Of a DNA stretch of 37,031 bases, positions 1 to 8,550 are shown piece after piece. The stretch comes from an uncultured Sphingomonadales bacterium (GTDB lineage: Bacteria > Pseudomonadota > Alphaproteobacteria > Sphingomonadales > Sphingomonadaceae). The DNA lies in assembly GCA_937870585.1 (NCBI GenBank), contig CALMZE010000132.1:1-37031 (forward strand), written 5' to 3'. A program made the position numbers and the translations under genes. Every line of letters begins with the position of its first letter. Positions within the stretch are counted from its first letter, which is position 1. The notes under the pieces were generated by a model. The model had not been told where the DNA came from. It saw only the letters and a list, made by a program, of their open reading frames with translations, and searched no databases.

Positions 1-48
1 CGACCACCGAGATCTACACTCTTTCCCTACACGACGCTCTTCCGATCT
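1..48 (+). other. Illumina P5/TruSeq adapter contamination
   Basis: These bases match, from memory, the Illumina P5/TruSeq universal adapter lacking its first ten bases, and end exactly in the ligation end GCTCTTCCGATCT. The reverse-strand translation gives GRASCRERV, a well-known tell-tale of adapter readthrough in protein databases. The block is technical, not genomic, and marks the physical contig end. Any protein predicted across it is an artefact. Confidence 0.97.
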
Positions 49-478
49 CACCGGCACCGAGGACCGCGACTGGCTGGATGCCAATTCCGAACTCAAAGCG
101 AAGATCGAAGCGATCCGGCTTGCCGTGGGTGAGGGGATGAATCTGGGCGATGTGAAGGACAAGAGCGTCCCCAAGATGATGCTGGTCTCGCCGCCCCGCA
201 ATGGCGGCGGGGTGACGGTGCGCAGCTTCATCCCGCCCGGCGCCCATGCCACGATCGGCGTGCTGGGGGCGGTGAGCGTGGCGACGGCCTGCCTCATCCC
301 CGGCTCTCCGGCGGCGGAGGTCGCGGAGATTCCGGACGGATTGCGCAAGACGCTGTCTGTGGAGCACCCGACCGGCGAAATGAGCTGCGTGCTGGAACTG
401 GACGAAGCAGGTGCGGTCAAATCAGCCGCGCTGTTGCGGACGGCGCGCAAGCTGATGGATGGAATCGTTTTTGGATAA
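49..478 (+). CDS. ligU: 4-oxalomesaconate tautomerase, C-terminal part (partial)
   Basis: This is the last 142 codons, read from base 50, of a PrpF-fold isomerase; the 5' part is lost at the contig end. Visible family features are the glycine-rich NGGGVTVRSF segment, FIPPGAHATIGVLGA, EIPDGLRKTLSVEHPTGEM and a C-terminal ARKLMDG(I/V) tail. LigU moves the double bond of 4-oxalomesaconate in the protocatechuate 4,5-cleavage pathway, in the cytoplasm. In Sphingobium sp. SYK-6 ligU lies directly before ligI, as here, which separates it from other PrpF-like isomerases. A GTG at 125 is an internal codon and should not be taken as the start, because the frame stays open and family-like up to the adapter. 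The identification rests on family resemblance plus context. Confidence 0.85.
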
Positions 479-482
479 GCTC

Positions 483-1926
<1,444 letters not shown>

Positions 1927-1950
1927 CGCGCGGCACTTAACACAAAGCGA

Positions 1951-1979
1951 TTGCACGCTGCAAACGCGATTGCTATATT
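1951..1979 (+). promoter_or_regulatory. ferB promoter with overlapping palindromic operator
   Basis: TTGCAC (1951-1956) and TATATT (1974-1979) are separated by 17 bp, a near-ideal vegetative promoter pointing to ferB. The perfect palindrome TTGCA-CGC-TGCAA (1951-1963) covers the -35. GCGATTGC also occurs twice as a direct repeat (1947-1954 and 1966-1973), 19 bp apart. A MarR dimer bound here would block RNA polymerase. A ribosome site AGGAG lies just upstream of ATG 2004. Confidence 0.7.
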
Positions 1980-2003
1980 CGATAACATAAAAGGAGAATC
2001 CTC

Positions 2004-2843
2004 ATGACCGATCGTGCCGAAGAAGATACTGTTTCCTATGTCGTGGAAGACGGCATTGGCTGGGTGAAGTTCAACCGCCCCGAAAAGCGCAACTGCATGA
2101 GCCCCAAGCTCAACCGCCAGATGAAGAAGGTTCTTGAGGAGCTGGAATTCCGCGAAGACATGAAGGTTCTGGTGCTGACCGGCGAGGGTGATGCCTGGAC
2201 GGCGGGCATGGATCTGAAGGAATATTTCCGCGAAACCGAAGAGCAGGGCCTGTGGGCCATCCGCAAATCGCAGCGCGAATCCTATGGCTGGTTTGAGCGG
2301 CTGCGCTGGTATGAAAAGCCCACCATCGCCATGATCAATGGCTGGTGCTTTGGCGGCGGCTATGGCCCGCTGTTCGGCTGCGACATCGCGATTGCCGCTG
2401 AAGACGCGCAATTTGGCCTTTCTGAAATCAACTGGGGCATTTTGCCGGGCGGCGGCGCATCCAAGGTCGCGCAGGAGCTCATGCCGTTCCGCAAGGCCAT
2501 GTATCACGCCATGATGGGTGAAAACCTCACGGGCAAGCAGGCAGAAGAACAGGGCCTTGTGACCGAAGCCGTGCCTGCCGAGAAGTTGAAGGCGCGCGTT
2601 CTGGAAATCGCCAACGCGCTCAAGAAGAAAGACACGAACGCCCTGCGTGCCACCAAGTGGACGATGCGCCGCATGGTCGACATGACCTATGACAATGGTC
2701 TGGAATATCAGATCCGCGCACAGGAAGCGCTGCACAGCTTTGGCGGTGCCGCCGCACGCAAGGAAGCTACACGCCAGTTCCTGGACGAAAAGAGCTTCAA
2801 GCCCGGACTCGGCACGTTCGATGCGAGCAAAGTGAAGGGGTAA
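2004..2843 (+). CDS. ferB: Feruloyl/p-coumaroyl-CoA hydratase-lyase
   Basis: This crotonase-family enzyme of 279 aa hydrates hydroxycinnamoyl-CoA thioesters and cleaves them to the aromatic aldehyde (vanillin or 4-hydroxybenzaldehyde) and acetyl-CoA. Diagnostic features relative to the Pseudomonas HCHL enzyme are the N-terminal GIGWVKFNRPEKRN, WTAGMDLKEYF with Y74, the oxyanion loop GWCFGGGYGPLFGCD, and GLSEINWGILPGG with the catalytic Glu at 141. YDNGLEYQ lies near the C-terminus. Length matches the family (about 276 aa). It has a strong AGGAG site and a recognisable promoter. The neighbouring MarR gene and the downstream CoA ligase form the expected hydroxycinnamate module. Substrate preference (ferulate versus p-coumarate) cannot be read from sequence. 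Confidence 0.93.
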   Translation: MTDRAEEDTVSYVVEDGIGWVKFNRPEKRNCMSPKLNRQMKKVLEELEFREDMKVLVLTGEGDAWTAGMDLKEYFRETEEQGLWAIRKSQRESYGWFERLRWYEKPTIAMINGWCFGGGYGPLFGCDIAIAAEDAQFGLSEINWGILPGGGASKVAQELMPFRKAMYHAMMGENLTGKQAEEQGLVTEAVPAEKLKARVLEIANALKKKDTNALRATKWTMRRMVDMTYDNGLEYQIRAQEALHSFGGAAARKEATRQFLDEKSFKPGLGTFDASKVKG

Positions 2844-2863
2844 GCCCCAAATTTTCTCCTCCA

Positions 2864-2956
2864 CCGCTCGTCCTGAGCCTGTCGAAGGACTGCCTTTCCT
2901 CTCTGATTCCTCAGCAAGAAGAAAGGACGGCCCTTCGACAAGCTCAGGGCGAGCGG
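2864..2956. repeat. Inverted pair of REP-like elements (family A)
   Basis: The left copy CCGCTCGTCCTGAGCCTGTC starts at 2864; its inverted partner ends in GCTCAGGGCGAGCGG at 2956, with about 40 bp of less conserved sequence between. It is the same family as the element at 483-622, with the common TGTCGAAGG core. It sits in the 155-bp gap between ferB and the CoA ligase and could form a long hairpin that uncouples their expression. Confidence 0.85.
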
Positions 2957-2998
2957 GTCGGGGTTGTTCGTTCCATTTTTCGAGACCCGAGACCAACC

Positions 2999-4504
2999 AT
3001 GACACTCTGCGATCCCATCTTCACCCATGCCCGCGCCAATCCCGATGCTCTGGCAGTGGCCGATCTCGAAAGCGGGCGGCGCTGGTCCTATGCGGAGCTG
3101 GATCGCGCGGTGGACCGGCTGGCGGCTTGGCTGGTAAGTGAGTTCGGGCCGAACAGCGGCGTCCGCGTGGCGACGCTCGCCAAGAATTGCGCGGAAATGG
3201 TCATCCTCCACCATGCCGGTGCGCGCGCAGGGACCATCTTCGTGCCGTTCAACTGGCGGCTGGCCGCAGCCGAAATCGAAGCGCTTGCCGCTGATGCCGA
3301 GCCCGAGATTGTGTTCCATGATCCCGATTTTGCGCCGCCATCTGCCGCCAAGCGCGCGCTGCCCATCGCTGCAATGTTGGGGCTGGGCCAGGAAGGCGAC
3401 GCAGCGCCACGCGCCGCGCGGCGTCCGTTCGACGCAGTCGCAACCCTGCTCTACACCTCGGGCACAAGCGGGCGTCCCAAGGGCGTAATGCTCAGCGAAG
3501 CGAACAGCTTCTGGGGCTGCGCCAACTTTATCCATGGCAATGACGTGACGATGCGCAGCGTGTTCCTGTGTGACATGCCGCTGTTCCACACCGCCGGGCT
3601 CTATGCCGCCGCGCGGGTGCCGATCCAGGCCGGGGCAACGCTGTTGATCACCAAGGGGTTCGATCCGGTGATGACGCTGGAGCGGATGACCGATCCCGCG
3701 CTCAAGGTTTCACATTATTTCTCCGTCCCGCAAATGGCGGCGACGCTCTGGAACCAGCCGACGTTTGACGCGACCAAGCTTTCCGGCATCGTCAGCTGGG
3801 CGATTGGCGGCGCGCCCAATCCCAAGGCGCAGTCCGAGCGCTTTGTCAGCGCGGGCGTGCGGATTTCGGAAGGCTTTGGCATGTCCGAAACGGGCAGCAA
3901 CTTTGCCATGCCCGCGCATGATCCGGCTACGCTGCTGCGCAAGGCGGGCAGTTGCGGCCTGCCGCTGCTCACGGTTGAAACCAAGATCGTGGATGAGGAC
4001 GGAAACGAGGTGCCCACCGGAGAGCGCGGCGAACTTTGGGTGCGTGGGCCATCGGTCGGCATGGGATATTGGAACCAGCCGGAACTGTCCGCCAAGGCCT
4101 TTATCGAAGGCGGTTGGTTCGTCACCGGCGATGCCGCGATGATGGATGAAGAGGGCTTTTTCTACATCGTCGATCGCAAGAAGGACATGTACATCTCCGG
4201 CGGCGAAAACGTCTATCCCGCTGAAGTGGAAGCGGCGCTCGCCGAACTGGCGGAGATTGGCGAATGCGCCGTGGTGGGCGTGCCCAATGAACGCTGGGGC
4301 GAAGTCGGCCGGGCCTATGTCATCCCGGTGCCCGGCAAGAGCATCACGGCCGAAGCCGTGATCGCGCACTGCACCGCGCGGCTCGCAAAATTCAAGGTGC
4401 CGCAAACCGCTGTCATCACCGATGCCATCCCACGCACGGCGTCTGGCAAGGTGCAAAAGCACGTGCTGCGTGCCCGCGCGCTGGAGGAAATGGGGCTGGC
4501 ATAA
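2999..4504 (+). CDS. AMP-forming acyl-CoA ligase (probable hydroxycinnamoyl-CoA synthetase)
   Basis: This ANL-superfamily adenylating enzyme of 501 aa has the P-loop YTSGTSGRPKGVMLSEAN around residue 155, then MPLFHTAG, SEGFGMSETG, GWFVTGDAAM and DRKKDMYISGGENVYPAEVE. The catalytic lysine lies in IPRTASGKVQKH near the C-terminus. These segments are complete and canonical. It follows ferB on the same strand after a REP hairpin, which suggests it activates ferulate or p-coumarate to the CoA ester that FerB consumes. Position is the only evidence for substrate; medium-chain or other aryl acids are possible. As far as I recall, SYK-6 FerA is of a different, larger type, so the gene is left without a symbol. 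Confidence 0.8.
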   Translation: MTLCDPIFTHARANPDALAVADLESGRRWSYAELDRAVDRLAAWLVSEFGPNSGVRVATLAKNCAEMVILHHAGARAGTIFVPFNWRLAAAEIEALAADAEPEIVFHDPDFAPPSAAKRALPIAAMLGLGQEGDAAPRAARRPFDAVATLLYTSGTSGRPKGVMLSEANSFWGCANFIHGNDVTMRSVFLCDMPLFHTAGLYAAARVPIQAGATLLITKGFDPVMTLERMTDPALKVSHYFSVPQMAATLWNQPTFDATKLSGIVSWAIGGAPNPKAQSERFVSAGVRISEGFGMSETGSNFAMPAHDPATLLRKAGSCGLPLLTVETKIVDEDGNEVPTGERGELWVRGPSVGMGYWNQPELSAKAFIEGGWFVTGDAAMMDEEGFFYIVDRKKDMYISGGENVYPAEVEAALAELAEIGECAVVGVPNERWGEVGRAYVIPVPGKSITAEAVIAHCTARLAKFKVPQTAVITDAIPRTASGKVQKHVLRARALEEMGLA

Positions 4505-4546
4505 GCCTTCACACTTTCTTTGCGCGCGGCGATTATAGTCTCGCGC

Positions 4547-6766
4547 GTGGACAAGACGCCTGAAACCATTGAGGAGTATCGCGCCGCGCTGGCTCTGGCG
4601 GATCGCCGTTTTGCGCGTGCGGAAAAGGCGCGGGAAGCGGCGGAACATTTCTTGGAGGTGCGCGGGCGCATCCTCGCCAAGGTCAATGCCGAGCTCAAGA
4701 AGCGCGAAAGCGATCTTCTGGAACAGGCCAAGCAGGATGCCCAAAAGCTGCTTCTGGCGCAGGAACTGGCCGAAGTGGCGACCGTCCATGTTTCTGACAC
4801 GCGCGAACTGATCGGATCGCGCAATCTGGCAACGGTGCTGGGGTGGCGCGGGCCGGTCAATGATCTTGATCAGTTGCTGACGATGATCCATCCGCTCGAA
4901 GGGCCTGCTTCGCGCGACTATCTGGAAGGCGAAATTCACGGCCCGAGCGAATCGAGCCGCGACGTGCGCTTCCTCGATCAATCGGGCAAAACGCGCTGGC
5001 TGCGCTGGACCATCCAGTCCAGCACGCAGGATCGGGGCAGCTATCATGGCGCCGTCCGAGACATTACCCGCGAGCGCCACGCCGAACGCAAAGTGCGGAC
5101 TTCAGACGCATTGCGCGCAAGGCAGTTGCGCAAACTGGAGCGTGTGTCCAACGAGTTGCGCGCGCGCGTGGCGGACCTCGATCAGCTCAGTACGTCGCTC
5201 GAAATCTCCCGCAACCAGGCGATCCGCGCCGATCAGGCCAAATCGCGCTTCCTCGCGATGATGAGCCACGACATTCGCACCCCGATGAACGCCATTCTGG
5301 CAACGCTGGACCTGATCGCCGAATCAGACCTTGCACCCGAGCAAAGCCGCCTGATCGAACTGGCGCGCACCAGTGGCGAACAAATGCTGTTCCTGCTGGC
5401 AGACATATTGGAAGTGGCGCGGTCAGACGGCTGGACCTTTGATCTGGAGGAAGGGCGCGTCTGCCTGTCCGACTATCTTCACACCATCGTTGATGCCTGG
5501 CGTCCGCTGGCGGATCGGCACGGACTGTCGCTCGCGCTCGGGCTGGAAAGCGGGTTGCCGCAATGCATCCGCACCGATGGCGCGCGGCTGCGGCAATTGC
5601 TCGACAATCTGATCAGCAATGCCATCAAATATACGCCTTCGGGCAGTGTCCGGGTTCATGCGCGACTGGCGGTTCTCAACCATAGAAAAGCGCTGCGTAT
5701 CACTGTGTCTGATACCGGGCCGGGCATCCCCCCGGAGCAGCGCGAGCGCCTATTCGAAGACGGGAAGCGCCTGATCCGCGACCCGCTGGAAAGCGGACCG
5801 CAAGGCACCGGGCTGGGGCTGGGCATCTGCAAGCGGATTGCCAAGGCGATGAATGCTGAAATCGGTCTGGACAGCGTGGTGGGCCAAGGCAGCAATTTCT
5901 GGGTGACCCTGCCGTGTCAGGAATGGCGGCAGGATGAAGAGGCGCAAGCGGGTGCGGGCACATCACCGGAGCGGGCCATCCTGATCGACGGCAGGCCACC
6001 CCATTTGCTGGTGGCCGAAGATGTGGAGACCAATCGCATCGTCATGGCCGCGCTGCTCGAACAGCTCCACTGCACCTCCAAAATGGCGGAAGACGGGCTG
6101 GGCGCCTTACAGCTCGCCGAAGTGGAGCGGTTTGATGCGATCCTGATGGACGTCTCGATGCCTGTGATGGACGGGATGGAAGCCACGCGGCGCATCCGCG
6201 CACGCGGCGGGCTCAATGCTGGCATTCCTATCATCGCCGTCACCGCCTTCGCCGCCGAGGATGAAAAGGCTGCCATTTTGAATGTGGGCATGGATCATGT
6301 GCTCTCCAAGCCAGTGAGGCTGGCCAATATGCGCCGCATTCTGGAGGTGGCACTGCTGGGCAAGACCGGCGAACCGGCCCGCCCACAGGAAGGCATTATT
6401 CCCGAATTCCGCAGCCGCTCATCAATCAATGAAACTGCGCTGCGCCAGCAGTTGCTGGCCGTGCCTGAAGCCGCACGCAGCAAGCTGGCAGCAACGATCC
6501 AGGCCGATCTGGAAAAATGGCTCACCCGCTTCATTGACGCGATGGAAGCCGGTGAGAGCGATGCGGTTGCCACCGCACACCATGCGCTCAAGGGCATCTG
6601 CGCCGGGTTCGGGGCAACGGCGTTGGCCGAGGATCTGGCGACCGCGCGTGAAGGTTTCGCCGTCGGCGAAATGCCCTATCGCGAGCATCTCTCCAGCCTG
6701 CTGGAGCGCACCTGTTCCGATATCTGCGCGACCTGCGCCAGCCCGGACCGGCGACAGGCTGCGTAG
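4547..6766 (+). CDS. Soluble hybrid histidine kinase (PAS-HisKA-HATPase-REC-Hpt)
   Basis: This is a 739-aa phosphorelay protein when started at GTG 4547 (a TTG at 4520 is less likely). In order it has an N-terminal coiled coil (ADRRFARAEKAREAAEHFLE), a PAS-like domain at about 80-175, a coiled coil, then HisKA with MMSHDIRTPMN (H241). The ATPase domain follows with NLISNAIKY, DTGPGIP and GTGLGLGI, then a receiver with MDVSMPVMDGME (D535), and an Hpt with HHALKG (H679). There is no membrane segment or signal peptide, so it should sense a cytoplasmic signal or partner. The N-terminal coiled coil resembles that of kinases partnered with H-NOX or NosP/FIST sensors (from memory). It is the only kinase beside an H-NOX gene and a SypG/LuxO-like regulator in this window, so I infer it phosphorylates that regulator through its Hpt. 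It begins 42 bp after the CoA ligase. Confidence 0.85.
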   Translation: MDKTPETIEEYRAALALADRRFARAEKAREAAEHFLEVRGRILAKVNAELKKRESDLLEQAKQDAQKLLLAQELAEVATVHVSDTRELIGSRNLATVLGWRGPVNDLDQLLTMIHPLEGPASRDYLEGEIHGPSESSRDVRFLDQSGKTRWLRWTIQSSTQDRGSYHGAVRDITRERHAERKVRTSDALRARQLRKLERVSNELRARVADLDQLSTSLEISRNQAIRADQAKSRFLAMMSHDIRTPMNAILATLDLIAESDLAPEQSRLIELARTSGEQMLFLLADILEVARSDGWTFDLEEGRVCLSDYLHTIVDAWRPLADRHGLSLALGLESGLPQCIRTDGARLRQLLDNLISNAIKYTPSGSVRVHARLAVLNHRKALRITVSDTGPGIPPEQRERLFEDGKRLIRDPLESGPQGTGLGLGICKRIAKAMNAEIGLDSVVGQGSNFWVTLPCQEWRQDEEAQAGAGTSPERAILIDGRPPHLLVAEDVETNRIVMAALLEQLHCTSKMAEDGLGALQLAEVERFDAILMDVSMPVMDGMEATRRIRARGGLNAGIPIIAVTAFAAEDEKAAILNVGMDHVLSKPVRLANMRRILEVALLGKTGEPARPQEGIIPEFRSRSSINETALRQQLLAVPEAARSKLAATIQADLEKWLTRFIDAMEAGESDAVATAHHALKGICAGFGATALAEDLATAREGFAVGEMPYREHLSSLLERTCSDICATCASPDRRQAA

Positions 6767-6807
6767 GGTATGACGACTTTCGGCCGGAGCACGGATGAGC
6801 GCGGCCC

Positions 6808-8277
6808 TCAATAGGCCCCTCGCCCCGAAATCACGGCAGGCACTGTCTTTGCAATGAGCTTCAGGTCGGTCACCAAAGACCGGCTCGCCAGATAGTCAAT
6901 GTCCAGACGGGCCTGTTCTTCGAACGGAATTTCGGCCCGCCCCGAAACCTGCCAGGTGCAGGTCAGCCCCGGCGCGCCACGCAGACGGCCGCGCACATCA
7001 TCATCATAGGCGAGCACTTCGTTTGGCAATGCCGGGCGCGGACCGACAATCGACATGTCGCCCTTCAAAACGTTGAACAGTTGCGGCAGTTCATCGAGCG
7101 ACAAGCGCCGCAGCCAGCGACCAACGCGGGTGATGCGGGGATCCTGCTTCATCTTGAAGCAGACGCCATCGCGCTCGCTTTGCGCCCTGATCGCGGCAAG
7201 ACGTGCTTCAGCATCCACCGCCATGGAGCGGAACTTGAACATCCGGAACGGCTTGCCATCCGCGCCAATCCGGGTCTGGCTAAAGAGAACTGGCCCGCGA
7301 TCATCGAGCATGATGAACACGCACAAAGCGGCAAGCAGCGGCCCGAGCAGGATCAGGGCGAGCAGCGCAATGCCCAGATCGAGCGAACGCTTGGAAGCCG
7401 CTGCATATTGCTCCGCCTTGCCGCGATCAACCCAGGCTTGCACGGACGCGCGCGCGAGAAAGGCGGCATTGCCCAGCAAATAGCGGCGCGCCAGCCGACG
7501 TGGTTCCTGCGCCAGACGCCACACCCATTCCATTCCTAATGCGCGTACCGTCTTGGGCGCGCGCGGAATGCTGCCAGAGTAATAATCGAACAAGCCGCCA
7601 ACCCCCGTTAGTACCGGGACATTGATCCGGTCTCGATGGCGTGCGATCCACTTTTCCTGATGCGGCACGCCCATCCCGACCAGCAAGATGCCCGCGCCCG
7701 ATGCGTTGATGGCAGCGATCAGCTCCTCATCCGTTTCGCTGCCCAAATAGCCATGATGCGCACCAGCAATGGTCAGGCCGGGGCATTGCTCCAGCATTGC
7801 CTTGGCGGCCTTGCGGGCGATTCCGGGCTGACTGCCGAGCAGGAAGACCGGCACCTCCTGCGCAGCGGCTTCGCGGCAGAGCCAGGGGAAAAGATCGGTG
7901 CCGTTCAGATTTTCGCCAAGCGATCGGCCTGAAAAGAACGACGCGATGCGCAGGCCGGAACCATCGGGCAGAAGCGCATCGGCGCGCGCCAGTGCCGGTC
8001 CATAGCCCGGATCGGTGCGCAATGTGTTGATGCAATGCGCGTTGATGAAGTGGATGATGGTGCGATCCCCGCGCGCCGCGCGCGCCACCACCGCCTCTGC
8101 CGCCTCTTCCAGCGTGGCATTGACGAGCGGCAGACCGAACAAGGTGGTCGCAGGCTTTTCATCGAGCGCATCAGCCGGACAAAGGCTGAATCGACCGCGA
8201 TCAAACCGGAGACGAGTACCCTGCGTGGCAGCGGGCCTGCGGGCAGCGGAATTCTTGGTCATCAGCATCTGGGTCAT
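6808..8277 (-). CDS. Fusion: WecG/TagA/CpsF glycosyltransferase + WcaJ-type sugar-phosphate transferase
   Basis: This 489-aa protein joins two exopolysaccharide enzymes. Residues about 45-250 are a GT26 domain with HFINAHCINTLRTDP, LLPDGSGLRIAS, GAHHGYLG, LLVGMGVPHQEKW and GVGGLFDYYSG. After a hydrophobic segment (LGIALLALILLGPLLAAL) comes the polyprenyl-phosphate sugar-1-phosphate transferase core: PVLFSQTRIG, FRMFKFRSM, LSLDELPQLFNVLKGDMSI, VGPRPALP and PGLTCTWQVSGR. It should start repeat-unit assembly at the inner membrane and may add the second sugar. ATG 8277 is chosen because GGAG lies seven bases upstream; a TTG at 8313 would be upstream of or at the transcription start. A sigma54 promoter at 8329-8314 points to it. 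It converges with the kinase gene. Confidence 0.9.
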   Translation of the reverse strand: MTQMLMTKNSAARRPAATQGTRLRFDRGRFSLCPADALDEKPATTLFGLPLVNATLEEAAEAVVARAARGDRTIIHFINAHCINTLRTDPGYGPALARADALLPDGSGLRIASFFSGRSLGENLNGTDLFPWLCREAAAQEVPVFLLGSQPGIARKAAKAMLEQCPGLTIAGAHHGYLGSETDEELIAAINASGAGILLVGMGVPHQEKWIARHRDRINVPVLTGVGGLFDYYSGSIPRAPKTVRALGMEWVWRLAQEPRRLARRYLLGNAAFLARASVQAWVDRGKAEQYAAASKRSLDLGIALLALILLGPLLAALCVFIMLDDRGPVLFSQTRIGADGKPFRMFKFRSMAVDAEARLAAIRAQSERDGVCFKMKQDPRITRVGRWLRRLSLDELPQLFNVLKGDMSIVGPRPALPNEVLAYDDDVRGRLRGAPGLTCTWQVSGRAEIPFEEQARLDIDYLASRSLVTDLKLIAKTVPAVISGRGAY

Positions 8278-8313
8278 GGCGCACTCCGAAGGTTGGGAAT
8301 TTGCCGGAGCCAA

Positions 8314-8329
8314 AGCACAGGGCGTGCCA
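8314..8329 (-). promoter_or_regulatory. Sigma54 promoter for the GT26/WcaJ fusion gene
   Basis: On the minus strand the sequence is TGGCACG-CCCT-GTGCT. The -24 GG (8328-8327) and -12 GC (8316-8315) are exactly 12 bp apart. Transcription would start near 8303, about 26 nt before ATG 8277. The -12 half is slightly off consensus (GTGCT for TTGCW). Confidence 0.78.
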
Positions 8330-8394
8330 GATCAGATTTCTCGCGGGAGACTGCGGGCTTCACCTCTGCCCATCGCTGCGCCGCGTCCGTCCTA

Positions 8395-8453
8395 TTTGCA
8401 GCCCGCAAAGCCCTGCATTGCAAAATGCAAAGCGCCACGTCGCATTCCGCAAC
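8395..8453. promoter_or_regulatory. Array of three activator sites (TTGC-N5-GCAA), 22-bp period
   Basis: Three imperfect palindromes start at 8395 (TTTGC-AGCCC-GCAAA), 8417 (ATTGC-AAAAT-GCAAA) and 8439 (GTCGC-ATTCC-GCAAC). They are exactly 22 bp apart, about two helical turns. They lie about 67 bp upstream of the leftward sigma54 promoter and 55 bp upstream of the rightward one, the usual position for enhancer-binding-protein sites. The same motif recurs at 16992-17085. The natural candidate to bind them is the sigma54 regulator encoded at 17708. Confidence 0.72.
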
Positions 8454-8506
8454 CGAACCGGTTGGTTCGCGCCCCGCTTTGCCTGAAATTCGCTGAATTC
8501 CGGGGT

Positions 8507-8522
8507 TGGCACGAGCCTTGCT
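8507..8522 (+). promoter_or_regulatory. Sigma54 promoter for the flippase-glycosyltransferase operon
   Basis: TGGCACG-AGCC-TTGCT is a near-perfect -24/-12 element (GG at 8508-8509, GC at 8520-8521, 12 bp apart). The predicted start is near 8533, 18 nt before ATG 8551. It diverges from the sigma54 promoter at 8314-8329 and shares the site array between them. Confidence 0.88.
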
Positions 8523-8550
8523 TGTGAAGCTGCAAACGTAAGCAACAGGA

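Noticed and set aside
14-367. 117-aa minus-strand reading frame at the contig start
   Set aside because: Its C-terminus is translated adapter (GRASCRERV) and the rest is antisense to ligU.
3710-5080. 456-aa minus-strand reading frame opposite the CoA ligase and kinase
   Set aside because: It spans two genuine plus-strand genes; long antisense frames are expected at high GC.
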